Shown: positions 13,449 through 25,850, counted from the first letter of the stretch. The stretch: DNA of 64,000 nt from Sphagnum compactum (GCA_965153455.1 OZ234500.1:2666001-2730000); one strand, 5' to 3'. Translations and numbers: made by a program. The notes: generated by a model not told the origin, from the sequence alone.

Positions 13449-14756
13449 GGGCTGCGTTGTTCTTTTTCCTCTTGGCAATGAATTTTTTCATTTTGTGCCA
13501 TTCCAATTTGTTTTTCTTTTTTTTTGGCACCACTTTGAGTGGTCCATCACCGATTTATTAGTTGGTCTAGTATATAACATTACATATGTTGAACTTTCGC
13601 ACTTGCCAGGTTGAAATATTGATCCCAGTACACTGATAATTGAATACCGGATTGATATGGTTTTCAATATAATCATTACCTTATAACATCTCATATAGAA
13701 GCCAACAAAATATATACTTTTCCAACATTGGTTCACGGTTCATACCTATTGATCATCTCTTGATAATCAGTTCACAACTATTCAAAGTATTGCATATCAA
13801 CATTTACTGAGAGTGTAACCGTGCACATCAAAAGAACGAGAGCAACAGTTGTGCAACTGTATTATTATTGTTGCAAGGAAGATTTAGCCAAGCCCGGCTA
13901 TAAACCAGATATGAAGTACAAATCTTTAATCATCCTTCTATATTTTTGGCTACACACACAAAACGAAATGTAGAAATCTGGCAATTTTTTTCCTTCACTT
14001 ATGACGATTGAAAAATTCCAAACATGATCACTTCATTTTGGAATGTTTAGCTTCTAATTTCACTTCTACTTGGTTTCAGATTTTTTCTTCAATTCACAAA
14101 ATTATCAAAAGCTTTGCAAGCAGTCTTGCTCTGTTAGGTCTCTGTTTTCCCCCTGTTCTCCCTGCAACAAGTATGTTGCAATTAAATGCAAACTGGACAT
14201 TCTAGTTTGTGTTAGAGCTATCATATTTGGATTCATTTCTATGTTTGGCTAAATGCTTTTTTTGTGTGTGTGTGTATTCAGTGGAAGCAGCAAATCAGCT
14301 CAAATCATCAGGATGATTTAACTATCAGCAGACTGAAAGTAATATACCCTTGTTGCTATGGTGTTGGCATATAATTGTTCAGCCCACTAGAAAAAAGCAT
14401 AGTCCCAAATGCTTCCAAGTGGAGAATTTGTAGGAACAATAACTCAATTGATCATTCTGAGTACTTCTCGGTTTTTTAACTCTTGTTAGTTGATGCATTA
14501 GTTCTTGAAACATAATGTTGTAAGCTAAAACCTAGGGAGCTTGTATTCTTTTGTACAGTTTGTTACAGTTGTTCCAATGAAAGAAAGCATAACTTTGAAG
14601 TGGGTGATAGCATGTTAAAGAATTGAAAGAAAGATTGATTATCTAAAATGAAGTTTAAAAATGAGGTAGCTTTTGACATAAACATAAGAAAATAGATTCA
14701 AAACTTATTTAAGTTTCATTATGAAATCATTGTGTGTTCCATTGTGGTTGAATTTG
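13449..14756. other. Intergenic DNA, nothing recognised
   Basis: Moderately AT-rich sequence downstream of the LINE remnant. No homologous coding block, RNA gene or repeat structure was recognised. Confidence 0.4.
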
Positions 14757-16560
14757 CAGGCAATGAGGAAAACTACCATTTTTATGGGTAACCTGCCTGA
14801 TGTGGCTCATGAAGAGTTGTTGCTTGTACCATGGCAGCAATTCGGCTTTCAAGCACATTGGAGATCAGTGACCAGACATTAGAACTCAACGATTTGAGGT
14901 GAGAGCATAAGTTCAGTCTAAAGTCAGCATGGTCAACACACAGACTCAAACAAATTTTGTAAATGTTATTGTTTCCTGCACCATAGCCAAACCTGCTGGG
15001 GAGCTCTCTTGACTCTGAGAATAGCTGGGTTCCCATGGGCATTTTCAGCCAAGAAACTTCAGATAATGTGCAGAGCTCTGCCAGAGCTGTTGAAGTTGCA
15101 GAAGTTGGAATCTGATGCAGGGTGCTTCTGCTGCATCACAGACAATCTATTGTTTCCTTACCTGCTTTGGTTTTCCCATGAAGAACTTTTTTGTATGACT
15201 TCCACTGCATGAATGATTCTGAGTTTCTGTCCTCTTCATGTGGACATGTTATAAACATGTCCCAGGCCACAATCCTCACAGTGGCTCTTCAAACAATTGG
15301 GTTGTGCCAGTCATCAGAATCCAATAAGCTTTACACTCTTCCAAGCAGGAGCAAGTGCACATAGGTATGATTGCTGCTGAAGATGTGCTGTCCTTCTTAG
15401 CTTTTTCCCCTCCATGAAAGTGTGTTGCAACTTTGAATAAACTTTCAGTAATAGAAATTATCTTGCAGAAGTATGTGTACATACTGGTATTCCATCTTCA
15501 GAGGTAAGCTTATTGCTTGCCATGAATCCTCACTAGCCACTCAGATGTTGCAAGCAATGTTCATAGACTCAAGGGGTAAGTCTATCCACATATCTCCATG
15601 TTGGTAGACAACAAGTTACACTCCTTGGTAGTGATAGCTCTTTAGCTCTCTGTGTCGTTCTGTAGCAATTTTGCAAGAGCAGGAAAATGTACCATTGAAG
15701 GTAGTTACACCAGCAGCATTAAGTGCAGCTCAATCCACACGCGACAAGCTATGGGGTTTACACAAAGACTGGTTGTAGTGTTGATAACACATCTCCGTCT
15801 GGCTGGGTTGGCTTGGTCAGGGAGTTGCTAAAGAAAATGAATATCACTCCTAATTATTGCAAGCAAGCTCCACACTGATGAATCCTGCAACAACATGAGC
15901 AACACTGATGCTGACAGGTGCAAAGAAACCCGAATTGAAATTGAGAATGGTTCTGAGAAACACAAAGTTTTCATGTGGACTTGTGAGGCATTGCTAGGAC
16001 AGTTCTTTGAAGAAATTGTTGGTTTAACCTTTCAATATACCAAACCACACATTCTTGACTGCAAAAATCGTGTGTAAGGAGACAAAATTGTTTGCCCTAA
16101 ACTGCACTAAATTCATTTTGTAGGCCTTCTTAAACCGAGAATTTTCTTGAGAAATTCCAAACTTTAGAAAAGGTGGAGAACACACAAGGGATAGCATGGG
16201 GTTCCAAGAGTTCCAAGACTAGAATATTGTAATCAGGATATGCCACCTTACATTTTCCTGATATTGGCAGAGATGCCGAGCTGCAATAATCTAGTAGTAT
16301 TTCTATAGCAGCATTTCTTTAGAGCTAAGATGGTTTTCTGCTACAAAGATGACTAATATACTGGAATTGTATTGGTGAAGTGGAGGAAGAGGAGGCTTAA
16401 GAAGACTGTGTTTTAATTCTATGTTCTCAATTTTTATAAAGGATTCATGTTTTTTTGCACATTGTTGTCAGGTGTGAATCATACTCTGCAAACATCACTG
16501 ACAGCTGCTCTTGCTTTGGATGTTGATGTCATTGGAAACTTGCTAGACAGGTATGAGAAC
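14757..16560 (+). other. Unidentified exon-like segments, probably an eroded gene
   Basis: Several plus-strand segments look protein-like and have plausible splice borders, but I cannot name the family. They include 15483-15564 (KLIACHESSLATQMLQAMF, followed by a GTAAGT-like donor), 15670-15776 (VPLKVVTPAALSAAQST, ending at a stop), 15795-15878 (GLVRELLKKMNITPNYCK), 15905-16020 (KETRIEIENG, then FMWTCEALLGQFFEEIV) and 16471-16551 (acceptor, then VNHTLQTSLTAALALDVDVI, then a GTATGA donor). The segments are not joined by one clean frame and stops intervene. This fits a diverged or broken multi-exon gene like the LKR/SDH and CDKB copies nearby. Chance open frames are an alternative. Confidence 0.3.
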
Positions 16561-17736
16561 TACTTTGTTCTATTTTGCACATTTTTGGGAGGTGCAATTC
16601 CAATCATATTGATGGGAGTGCCAAGGTTTTGGAGCCACATCAAGAGTACAAGCATATGGAGTCAGTAGCTCTGCACTGCCGCAGGGGTTTAGGGTGAATG
16701 TGAAATCAGATGTATGTGCTTGTTGTGCAGCTTCCTATTCAGAACTAACAAGTTTTGTATTTTCTTGCTGCTGCTTGGTATTGAGAGGTCCTATATGCCC
16801 AACTACCTGATATCTATCTACATTGTGAAAGAATGCAAGTGTCTAAAGCTGGTTCAGCCAATTCATTGTCTTTGTAGTTCCCACTCTTTAGCTTTGCTTC
16901 TAGCATTTTTGCAAGTATAACTTGGCTGACAAAGGTTACAAAGAGCAACACAGAGATGCCTAATCTTTGAGAACAAAGATTTGCACATGTTTATAAAGTA
17001 TTCTATAAATAAACTAGTGTTGGTATTGGGGAACCTTGACCATGTGAATCCATATAAATTTTCCATCGTTAAGAAAGAAACATACAAATGGCCCTACATT
17101 TCTTTCCCTTCTATTAAGCTGCAAGAGAGGCCATGTCTGATGTGAGATCTGGGAAGATGCAACAAAAAGAAGGAACATGATCCACATAGGATGGTTTTCA
17201 AGCAAGAACCTGAAAATCCTGATTTCAAATCCAATACGTGAATGAAAAGGGGAGTGGATAGATCAAGCAACCACATGTTGCAGATTGCTTGTACAAGTTA
17301 ATTTAAGCAAAATGAATGAAGCTCTCTATTGCTGCTTGAGAATCAATCAACAGGGGAGAAAAAAAAAGCAAATACATAATATTCTATATTAAAGGTCAAG
17401 AAATTTGCTGAATTCATATAATAGATCTATGCAACTGGTGATTTATGAAGTAAAAGAATACAATGTGATAACAATAATATTCTGAACACAAGCTAAAAAG
17501 TGTTAGAACTGCAATTACATGCGCACACACTAAGTCATGCTGAATGCTGCCAGCTCCAAAGAATGAAATTTTCTAGTCAAATCATTAATGCAACTCTGGC
17601 AATCTGTTTGCACAAAACCCACACAACTTTCTAACACAATGATAGAACTCAGAAATTAGAGGAGAGATTAATGGACCCTCTCCAGGGAACGAAAGAGCGA
17701 GATCTAGATTTGATGAGACAAGGGAACTCAGCAAAC
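16561..17736. other. Intergenic and PHT1 3' flank
   Basis: No additional gene was recognised. The part from about 17400 to 17736 lies immediately downstream of the PHT1 stop codon and should contain its 3' untranslated region. A polyadenylation site could not be assigned with confidence. Confidence 0.4.
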
Positions 17737-20469
17737 TCAGACTGTGATCGTTGGTGCAGCAGATTTGAGGAGCTGGTCCTGGCCGGTTCCTGGACTAGGG
17801 GGCACTTCAAACTCCCCGGACAATTCCTCCAGGGATCTGCAGGCCGTCTCCGGTAGCAGGAACGTGAAGAAGAAACCCGCAGCATTGACACAAGCCAATA
17901 CGAGAAGCGCGTCTTTGACTCCAATTCCTGTGTTGTATCCTGGGTCAGGTTCTCCGGCGTGTCTGCCTTGAGCTGCGTACAGAAATCCGAAGGCACCCAC
18001 AATTGCTCCTGCTTTGCCTGCTGCAGCTGAGATGCCGTGGCATGTGGTCCTTAACCTGGCAGGGAAGAGCTCAGCTGGAATGATGAAGGTGGTTGCGTTG
18101 GGGCCAAAGTTGGCAAAGAAGAAGGTCAACGCATATAGCACAACAAAAGCAATATGGTTTCCTCCACAATACTTGCTCGTGTTGTAAGAGCAAGGTTGAC
18201 CACGCAAGTTGTAGTAATCTAGCGAGAGAATCAACATAAACAGGGTCATAAAGAAGAACCCTCCTAGCTGAATTATCCACCGCCCAAGAATGTCGATGAA
18301 CGCCACTGTGAACCAGTATCCTGGCACAGTGGAGCACAGCGCGATCAGGGCTTGGGCACGGCTGATCTTGAATACTTCCTGCAGGCCGCTCATGGTCTTC
18401 GCCGCTGGAAGCCACCCGATTGCTGTGAACACGTCCTTCTGGAACAGATTTTGGCTATAAAATGCGATGTCAAGCAGGAACCATGTGGTGGTGGTTCCCA
18501 GAAGCTGCAACCCGTGCCGCCTTGCGAATTCGCGAGAAAACAATCCATATTCGTAGTCTGTACCAAATGCAAGATTGACGTCATGGTCAGTAGGTGCTCG
18601 TGTAAGTACTAAGAGTCTCTTTCCATGAGGCTGCTGGGATCACAGGTACACACATTGTGCCCCTATCGATCACAACAACATAATGCAAAGCCAGTGACTT
18701 ATATAGGGCCTTGTTTCTTCACGCTGGGACAGTCGCTTTCAAATGGAGAGCTGCAAGTGTGGTGGAAATATGTGATCAATCATGTTAGGAACTTCAGGAA
18801 CATATGTTCTCACAAAAGAAGACAGATGTCACTGTATGGTGAGTCTCAGTTTGACTCAAAGCTCTCATAGCGCCCTCAATTGACCAATGCTTGACCGGTA
18901 AAGCTCTGACATGACTCTGAGCACAGCTATTTGACAAACCGTAAATGGAAAGCTCTGTGATCACATCAGCCAAATGGAAAGAAGTCCTACACATTTCAGA
19001 AAACCAACATGTTTCATGTTCATAAAGGGCGAAGTTCAAGCAAGAAACTGAATCAGATCGTAGATGATCCAAGTCTATAAGAAGCTGGCAGGATTCGAAA
19101 GTTCACTGACGAGTTTTGCCTGCGGTGACAGCGGAAGATTCAAAGACATCGGAAAAGTCAAGCTGCAACACTTTGCCCATATCCTGAGCAGCCTGCTTGT
19201 CGTTCTTGGCGACCAAGGCTGTGTACCGAGCCGTCTCCGGCATCTGCATGCGGAAGTAGAAAGTTGCAGCAGCTGGAAGAGCACCGAACATAAAAATGAT
19301 ACGCCATACGTAGTCGGCTTGTGGGGGCGTGGAACCGACGTGATCCGCTTGGTACGAGTGCGCGGGATAAGCTGCTTTGAACGACGCGGACACCACGATC
19401 GACACAATCGCTCCAGTCAATATTCCAAAACCCTAGTGTTCAGAAATCAAAGGACACCCATTAAAGAAAAAAAGAATATATCATCAGATCTCAAACCCAT
19501 GTCGAGCAGGATCTCATGAGAATCTATGAGATGCACCAAGATTTTTGGAGATTTTGGGTAATCAATAGCCTAATTCCATGGCGACACCATCGCATTCTCC
19601 GGTCAAGTATATTTTGATTGAACTTCGAAGTCTCTAGCTCTCACCTGCATTGCAAACACAGCAGCGATGAAAGCTCCGCGCGTACTCTGGTTGGCGTACT
19701 CGGACATGATTGTGGCAGACAGTGGGTAATCACCGCCGATACCGAACCCAAGCCAGAATCTGCAGTGGGAAAAACTCAGCGATTGTATGTTGTATGTTTA
19801 GCATATTTTTTGGAGGTACTCGTCATCTTACTACTCAGATACAAGTCTGCATCGAAAGAAAATCATCAACAACAACAAGAAGTCCAGCATCAGCAGCTAA
19901 TCCGTAATTTCTCGCCTGAAAAAGCAAAGGGTGCTCATGACTCCTTTTGCTGAATGACCAAAGGAGAGGCTGGAAGCAATGGACGTGACGATCATTAGCA
20001 GCAAAGTCCAGCCATACACTCTCTTTCGCCCGACCTTGTCCCCCAGCCATCCAAAGAAGAGCTGTCCGCACAGCGTCCCACACAATGCCACACCGTTGAC
20101 TGCGGCGGACACGTTGGGTGGCAGTGCGCCGGGTTTGGCAGAGTTCGGGTCGAAGTAGTAGAGGCGACCCAACAGCTTCGTGACGGTGGAAATGCAGAAA
20201 AGGTCGTAAGCATCTGTGAAAACATAACAGAGGAAAAAGAATCAGGTCAATATGTACAAACTCTTTTCTGCACTCATGATCCATCGGATTCCATCCGAAG
20301 AAGAGCTGGCCGCATCAGAGGGTCCCGCACAACGCAGTGGATGTATGGTAAGTTTACCTGTGAAGAAGCCCATCCCCGCGATGATGATGGTAGTGAAGTG
20401 GTACCATTGCGTCTTGGCCCTGTCAAGCGCCCCCAGCACCTCAAACGTCCCACTAGTGCCGATAGCCAT
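17737..20469 (-). CDS. PHT1-family high-affinity phosphate:H+ symporter
   Basis: Plasma-membrane inorganic phosphate importer of the major facilitator superfamily. Five exons on the minus strand: 20358-20469, 19916-20213, 19645-19759, 19111-19432 and 17737-18557. Joined, they give an uninterrupted frame of 555 residues, close to the family length. The ATG at 20469 gives the typical start ([20 protein letters not shown]). The PHT1 signature [13 protein letters not shown] lies at residues 145-157. Hydrophobic segments fit the 12-helix fold with a long central loop, followed by FGLFSREF-like sequence and [17 protein letters not shown]. Intron 2 uses a GC donor (AG|GCGAGA). The end of exon 4 is ambiguous: a GT donor after 19111 or a GC donor after 19120, both in frame and differing by three codons. 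It lies head to head with the EXS gene. Apparently functional; which PHT1 subgroup it belongs to is not resolved. Confidence 0.95.
19914..19915 (-). other. GC 5' splice site of PHT1 intron 2
   Basis: The conserved junction TLCFFR|FWLGFG requires the exon to end with AG of an Arg codon at 19916, followed by GCGAGA. The acceptor ends in CTGCAG and the next exon starts at 19759. I found no GT that would preserve this conserved sequence, so a GC-AG intron is inferred. Confidence 0.8.
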
Positions 20470-20997
20470 GTCTCTCAGCTTGAACGTCCCTTCTCTCTGA
20501 AATCACACGAAATCCGCTCTCTCAAGAATATTGTTACATCTCGAAAATCCGCACTCCCAAACTCCCAAACTCCTTTCTTCACAACAAAAATGCAAAGGCC
20601 TTTTTGTTTCTTCGAACCAAAATTCTTGCAAGCTTTCTGTAGCGGCTCACGACGATGCGGGGTGTACGTACTTTCTCGTCTTATGTTACAGCTTAGTGAA
20701 TTCGCCTTGCTACCCCCACATTGCACATGACATAGATGGCTTGAAGCCAGAGAATGAGGAAAATCCAAAGAACAAAGAATTCAATCCTGGAGGCTCGTTC
20801 GGACACACACAAAACTAGAAATTATATTGACAAATCGCACTTGCACAAGATAAAGGTTTTTCTGGCTTCTTTTCTTAGCTCCCGCGGCTCTCAATCATGC
20901 ATGATTGTTTCAAATGAAACAACAATAGAATTCAATACGAGTTACAGATACAATCTCGAAGAGTAGAGTGAGAATGGCGCAGGTCCCGGATCCAGAC

Positions 20998-21028
20998 CTA
21001 CTACTACTACTACTACTAACTACTACAA
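20998..21028. repeat. (CTA)n microsatellite
   Basis: Run of about ten CTA/TAC triplets with one interruption, located in the presumed PHT1 leader or promoter. Confidence 0.85.
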
Positions 21029-21237
21029 CCACATTAATCTCCATGTCATGATATTCATGAAACAATGCAAGTTGAAACAATGCCAGTCAATAATCCCTAA
21101 AATTTCCCACAAGAAAACGCCATGATCCGATCATCTCAAATGGGTTTTGATTCAGAAGTTATGGGATCCTCAATAACCTGATCGTCATCGTCGATGCAAC
21201 ATCGATCGCGGGGTGGTACATGCATTGTGCTTAAGGA

Positions 21238-21251
21238 GGGGGGGGGGGGGG
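21238..21251. repeat. Poly-G run (14)
   Basis: Uninterrupted run of 14 G followed by an A run, about 770 bp upstream of the PHT1 ATG. On the PHT1 sense strand it is a C run. Its length may be affected by sequencing or assembly. Confidence 0.8.
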
Positions 21252-21510
21252 AAAAAAAGCTTACCTTAAGGCTCGATGAACCTTACACGTCGAAACTCGA
21301 AACCTCAGTGCGACAAAAAATTTGTACGTTCGTAAGCTAGCGTCTGGGTACCATGCAAAACGCTGACAAAGATGAAAGAGAGAGAAAGAGAACGAGAGAG
21401 GAGGAAGAAAGGCAATTGTGGAATTGGCGGCTACGGAAGCGGCAAACCCACACCAACAGCCGAGTCCGTGGCACCTCCCTGCGCCGTGCGACTGGGGCAT
21501 TGTCCGACAA

Positions 21511-21518
21511 GAATATGC
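21511..21518. promoter_or_regulatory. Candidate P1BS (PHR1-type binding site)
   Basis: GAATATGC matches the palindromic phosphate-starvation element GNATATNC bound by PHR/PHL MYB factors. It lies about 1.04 kb upstream of the PHT1 start codon. The motif is short and one match per kilobase-scale region is not rare by chance, so this is only suggestive. Confidence 0.35.
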
Positions 21519-21622
21519 CGCGGGAGGTGTGGGTTGTGTGCACTGTGCAGTGGCCTACCAGGTGTTCTTATTTCAGACTGTTTTATTTTGAGTTGAGGAG
21601 GGGGGGTGTGTGTTTTGGGGGA

Positions 21623-21644
21623 AGGGTTTAGGGTTTAGGGTTTA
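21623..21644 (+). repeat. Interstitial telomere-like repeat (TTTAGGG)n
   Basis: About three tandem AGGGTTT units in the region upstream of PHT1. Such telo-boxes occur in plant promoters but are also scars of double-strand-break repair. The surrounding bases are G-rich. Confidence 0.85.
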
Positions 21645-24600
21645 AGGGGGGTGTGTGTTCAAGGAAGGTTTTCAAGTTCAAGTTCACAACTTCAATTTTT
21701 CACTGTAAATTGGTTTAAAGGACTAGGGTACTTATTTGGCTCATTTGAACCAAAGTGAGTAGCTGTTTGTTGGTTTCAACCAAAATTACAAACAACCATG
21801 TAATCATCTGGTTTTTGAGTTTAGGGTTAGTTTAAAACCTAAATCCAAATTGAGCATAAACACCCATGTAATCATCCGGTTTCATTTGCTTTGTCATGAA
21901 ACTCAAAAAGTGCTTGTTATAAAACAATTCAATATTTAAAGACCACTCATCAACATGATTTCACTTGGAGCTTGAAGTCATAAGTTAGTATCCCAACAAC
22001 CCATTTTGGGATCCTTAGCTGTGCACTAGTACCAGGCTCCAGTATGCCCCTTATCCTCCTTATGCTCTCTATTTGGTTTCTTATTTTAGGCTCTTGCAAG
22101 TTTAGTGAGTTTGCCAAACCATGTCTCTACAAGGTAGAGTCCTCCAAAGAATTGAACTCTATTATTAGGTGGTTCTTTCCTGAATTATGACAATTGTGCC
22201 AGAGGAACAACAATGTGTAAGATGAAGCCCCCAGGGGGGAGAGGAATAAGGGTAAGATCCCTTAAAGGTGTAAGATCCCTCCAATTCTGAAGAAGTAGGT
22301 GTAATATCCGAGAGATATTCACAGATATAAGGTGCCTCCAAATACACTTAGGAAATTTCTCCAATTGATACGCCGGAACTTTACTAAAGTAGATCCTTCA
22401 TGTCGCATTGATAGAAAATACTTCTCCTTCCATCAAGTATGTAATTTGTGAAAGAGGGATTCACCAAGAGCCATATCTGGCCTTGGCTCATGTAGGTGTT
22501 TTGATGTGGATTTTGTGATAGGTAAGGCCCAAGGACGAGGGCATTATGAGAATGAAGAGTCTGCCCAAGGCAGAGCCGAGGGTGGATTCCAAATCCTAGT
22601 TATGCCTGTGTCTGAGGGCCTTAATGTGGGTAAAGAACTGAAATGTAAGAACCCTGCTAAAAACTTGAGATGCCTGCATTGCAGCAGAGGTAACCTTACC
22701 ATTTTAAGGTACCCTCCAAGTGCACTCAGAAACTTTTGCCAGTTCTGTATTATGTGGAATAGAAGTTGCATTAGAGATTAAAAGCTTTTTATTTGACATT
22801 GGCATTGAATTGCAGAATTCTTTAACTGGATGAAATTTACATATAAAATTGGTCATTTCCTTGTGAAATGCCAAGAAATTTTGATCTATCAAATGAAAGA
22901 AAAGACCCATTAACATGAATGATCGGTAGTGCCCTTCTAAAAGCACCAATGCTCACATTTCACCTCTCGTATTGACCTTGGGCTGCATTGTTGCCATTTG
23001 CTCTTCTCCTCTAAAGTAGTAAAGCAATCACAAATAATGAAACATCTAGAGTATGTGTTCTCCTCTTCCTGTAATGCTGGACAGATGTACCTACTGCCAA
23101 ATTCAATTTTGCTTGAACTTAGAAAAGTCTATAAATATAAGTCCCACTACACCAGGTGACATGGTGACAACTAGCTTCTCAATAAAAAATTATGCTAAAC
23201 AAATCTCCAACACTGGAAAGCCAAGAACTTATAATAGGTTACTTGTTCATTCCTCTCACATGCAGGAGAATTCCCACTCATATATCTAAGCCATATAGTC
23301 CAAAAGAGCATCAATTTGATGAATAAGAGCATTTGTTTAAAGCTTTGATTTTCAAGTGGGTCCTGGGTTTGAAGCAAAGTTTCAGCGCATTTTTTATAAA
23401 CCTTCGATTATAGAGCATACCTTGCACCTCACATGGATGTGACCATCATGGCTGATGACTTACAATGCCCAAGGGAATTTACAAACCCAACTCTCTAACA
23501 ATGCACCAGTGTTCTCATTAGAAATGTTATGTCTCTTGAAGGTAGCTTCCACTTCAACTGTTACACTATTACTTTCATCAGCGTGGGTTGGAAGATGAGA
23601 TGAAGCTTTTGTATTAGAAGTTCCCAATAAGTCTAGTGACTCCAGCATAAAAGTGACAAGAAGATTTCATATTTGAACTTAGTAGATGGCTCAATGGAGC
23701 CACCATGGTTACAGAAGCCCAAATCTGACATCAAAACCCAGGACTCAAACTTCTCTAACCTCCCTTATCAGCTTGGGCAATTCAAGTTGACAAAAAACAC
23801 AACTTTCTTGTAAGCCAGATTTGAAAAATTCTCATGGCTTTGCTGAGGGTGAAAACTGGCTTTTTTTGTGTGCGCTTTCTAGGAGTGCTTGATAGATGTA
23901 ACCATTACATTAATGTAAAGACCTTCTATTGGCCATTTAACAATGGTGATGATGGTGAATTATGCAGTTTTTTTGTGTTTTGTTCTACATACATTAGCCT
24001 CTTCATTCTAGTTTAGAACCAAAACATTTGGGCAAAAAAGCATGAAACCCTAGGGTGTAGGGAAATGAATTTTACATCTTGGAATTCCAGGTGAGGGAAA
24101 TACATAAGGATTCATCATTTTGAATTGGTTAACAAGTTCACTTAAGATCCCCTGTATTCTCTCTTTTTTTCATAAATCTAAATTATATACCTAGTGAATG
24201 GAATAATCACCAAAATTCTCTTTCAATGCTTGTCTCCCTAACCCTATTCCCAAGACCCAATGTAAACTTCAGTCTAACTTCAAGTGTGGACAAACGTCAA
24301 TACTTGAACTAAACAAATTTCAAACATTCAGAAGGTAGATTAGCTAGTTTAGAGTCCTAAAAGGTTGAAGCACCAACAGTAAATGAACAAGTCAAAAACC
24401 GAATGATTTGCATTGTGAAGAATTTCATCGCAACATCATGCAAAAAACCCACCATCCAAAGCCACTTGGGACTGCATTCCAACTATACTGAAATTCTAGA
24501 AACCTCACACCATGAAAATGAACTCAAAATCCATTTGAAGATTACATACCTCAACAAACATAGAGCATCTGACATGCTTCAATTTAGTGGTCTGATGGTC

Positions 24601-24959
24601 CACTAAACTTCATGATCCCCATCTTCAAGCATTTATCCTAGTCATTGATGCCCTTGCCTGATTTCTATCCCAGAACAATTACAGCATGAAGGTTTTTGGA
24701 ACAGCACAATGTGAGGAACATGGAACAAAGATAACAGACTTTTAAACAACAAACTCTCTCCTTGCAGAAGCCAGATGTGCAACAGAGATGCATGCACAAA
24801 ACACTACATTTTCCTTCATCAGGCCCAAGGCTATCCAAATTCCAAGTTCAAGTTCACCCAAGTATATGGAGCTCAGGGCGTATACTACAGTTGAGTGCAA
24901 GTTGGTATACTATACCAACATGTCACCCAATAGGGACCCAACAACCAAATCATCTGGTT
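21645..24959. other. Intergenic DNA with a weak internal duplication
   Basis: No gene recognised. Sequence near 22319-22365 (AGGTGCCTCCAAATACAC) resembles 22707-22750 (AGGTACCCTCCAAGTGCAC), suggesting a diverged duplication or two copies of an old repeat. Short frames such as minus 23460-23648 have no recognisable family. Confidence 0.4.
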
Positions 24960-25850
24960 GACACTTGTGTTTCATGACGCATCTCATGGCAGTTGCATAT
25001 TTTGTCACCACCTTCATTGATTGTCCTCTCTCAATGCAATTCCAAAAATAGGACAAGGGATTGAGAGGCTCACAGAATGAGTGCAGAGACATTACATGTT
25101 GTGTCTATACCAAACCAACTTCGCCCAGGTTTCTTGGACAACTGTTGTGTCAACATGCTCTGTCCTCAGTGTAGTAATGGAGACATTAAGGCAGCTGCAA
25201 CACACCTCCTCCTCCTCCTCCTCCTCCCCTGCATCAAATTGTCCACATTTCAGCATCAGCTTTGCCAGTTTCTCAAGTGACACTGCTTTCAGTAATGTCA
25301 CGTTTTGCTGTACATGCTCATCCACCTGCCACTGTCCCTCTCAAGAATTTAGGGTTTAGGGTTTAGGGTTTAAACAATCATGAGGTTACTGTTTCAGTTT
25401 CTGTACTCCCCATGCAAACAGCACCTTACAGCAGTGACACTTTGTGTTCCAGGAACCCTTCTAGTCATGCACCAACATCTAACTATGCTGCATATTTCAT
25501 GGTTGGTATTGCAGATTGTTACTCTCTGGTAGAGGGCACCAGAAGTTCTGCTAGAAGCAACCCATGACTCAACACCAGTGGACATCTGGTCTGTGGGATA
25601 TACATTTGGTAAGTAGTCTGGTCATATGTTAGCATTAGTATTTGGGCTGTAAACAACAGTTTTCAAAGGAGAGTGTTATATGTATTGTTTGCTGAGGTGA
25701 GAGACTTACTGCCATTTCCTGCAATGCCTTGCAGTTGAATTGTCTCAGAACTCACCTCTGTTTCCTGGAGACTCTGAGCTCCAACAATTGCTTGACATTT
25801 TCAGGCACTCCACATTTGTGTATGTTACCAAGTTAATCTCCATGCTGTCC
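24960..25850 (+). pseudogene. Broken B-type cyclin-dependent kinase (CDKB) copy
   Basis: Blocks of a plant CDKB catalytic domain lie in order on the plus strand. About 24966-25012 resembles the FMYQLCKGVAYCH segment, with two extra bases at 25001-25002. About 25325-25347 resembles TVPLK. Block 25515-25608 begins after an acceptor: IVTLW-stop-RAPEVLLEATHDSTPVDI, then WSVGYTF, ending at a GTAAGT donor. Block 25735-25804 follows an acceptor: VELSQNSPLFPGDSELQQLL, then DIF. A GTP/VTKL-like continuation runs to about 25850. The TAG at 25530-25532 replaces the conserved Tyr of LWYRAPE. A TTTAGGG array follows the TVPLK block directly. The copy keeps intron-exon structure, so it is an unprocessed pseudogene. 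The N-lobe and cyclin-binding helix are not visible. Confidence 0.85.
25348..25374 (+). repeat. Interstitial telomere-like repeat (TTTAGGG)n
   Basis: Three full TTTAGGG units plus TTTA. It directly follows a CDKB-like exon block (TVPLKN) and precedes the next CDKB block, so it sits inside the pseudogene. The orientation puts TTTAGGG on the pseudogene's sense strand. Confidence 0.9.

Larger units (their letters stand above)
20470..21622 (-). promoter_or_regulatory. Presumed PHT1 5' leader and promoter region
   Basis: DNA upstream of the PHT1 start codon. It holds a (CTA)n run (20998-21028), a 14-base G run (21238-21251) and a GC-rich purine tract with AGAGAGAA-type repeats (21370-21410). It also has one candidate PHR-binding octamer. 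No transcription start or TATA box could be fixed, and a leader intron is possible. Confidence 0.4.

Noticed and set aside
25092-25325. Minus-strand frame with a poly-Glu run
   Set aside because: It is the reverse of a (CTC)n microsatellite within the plus-strand CDKB pseudogene region; no independent coding evidence.
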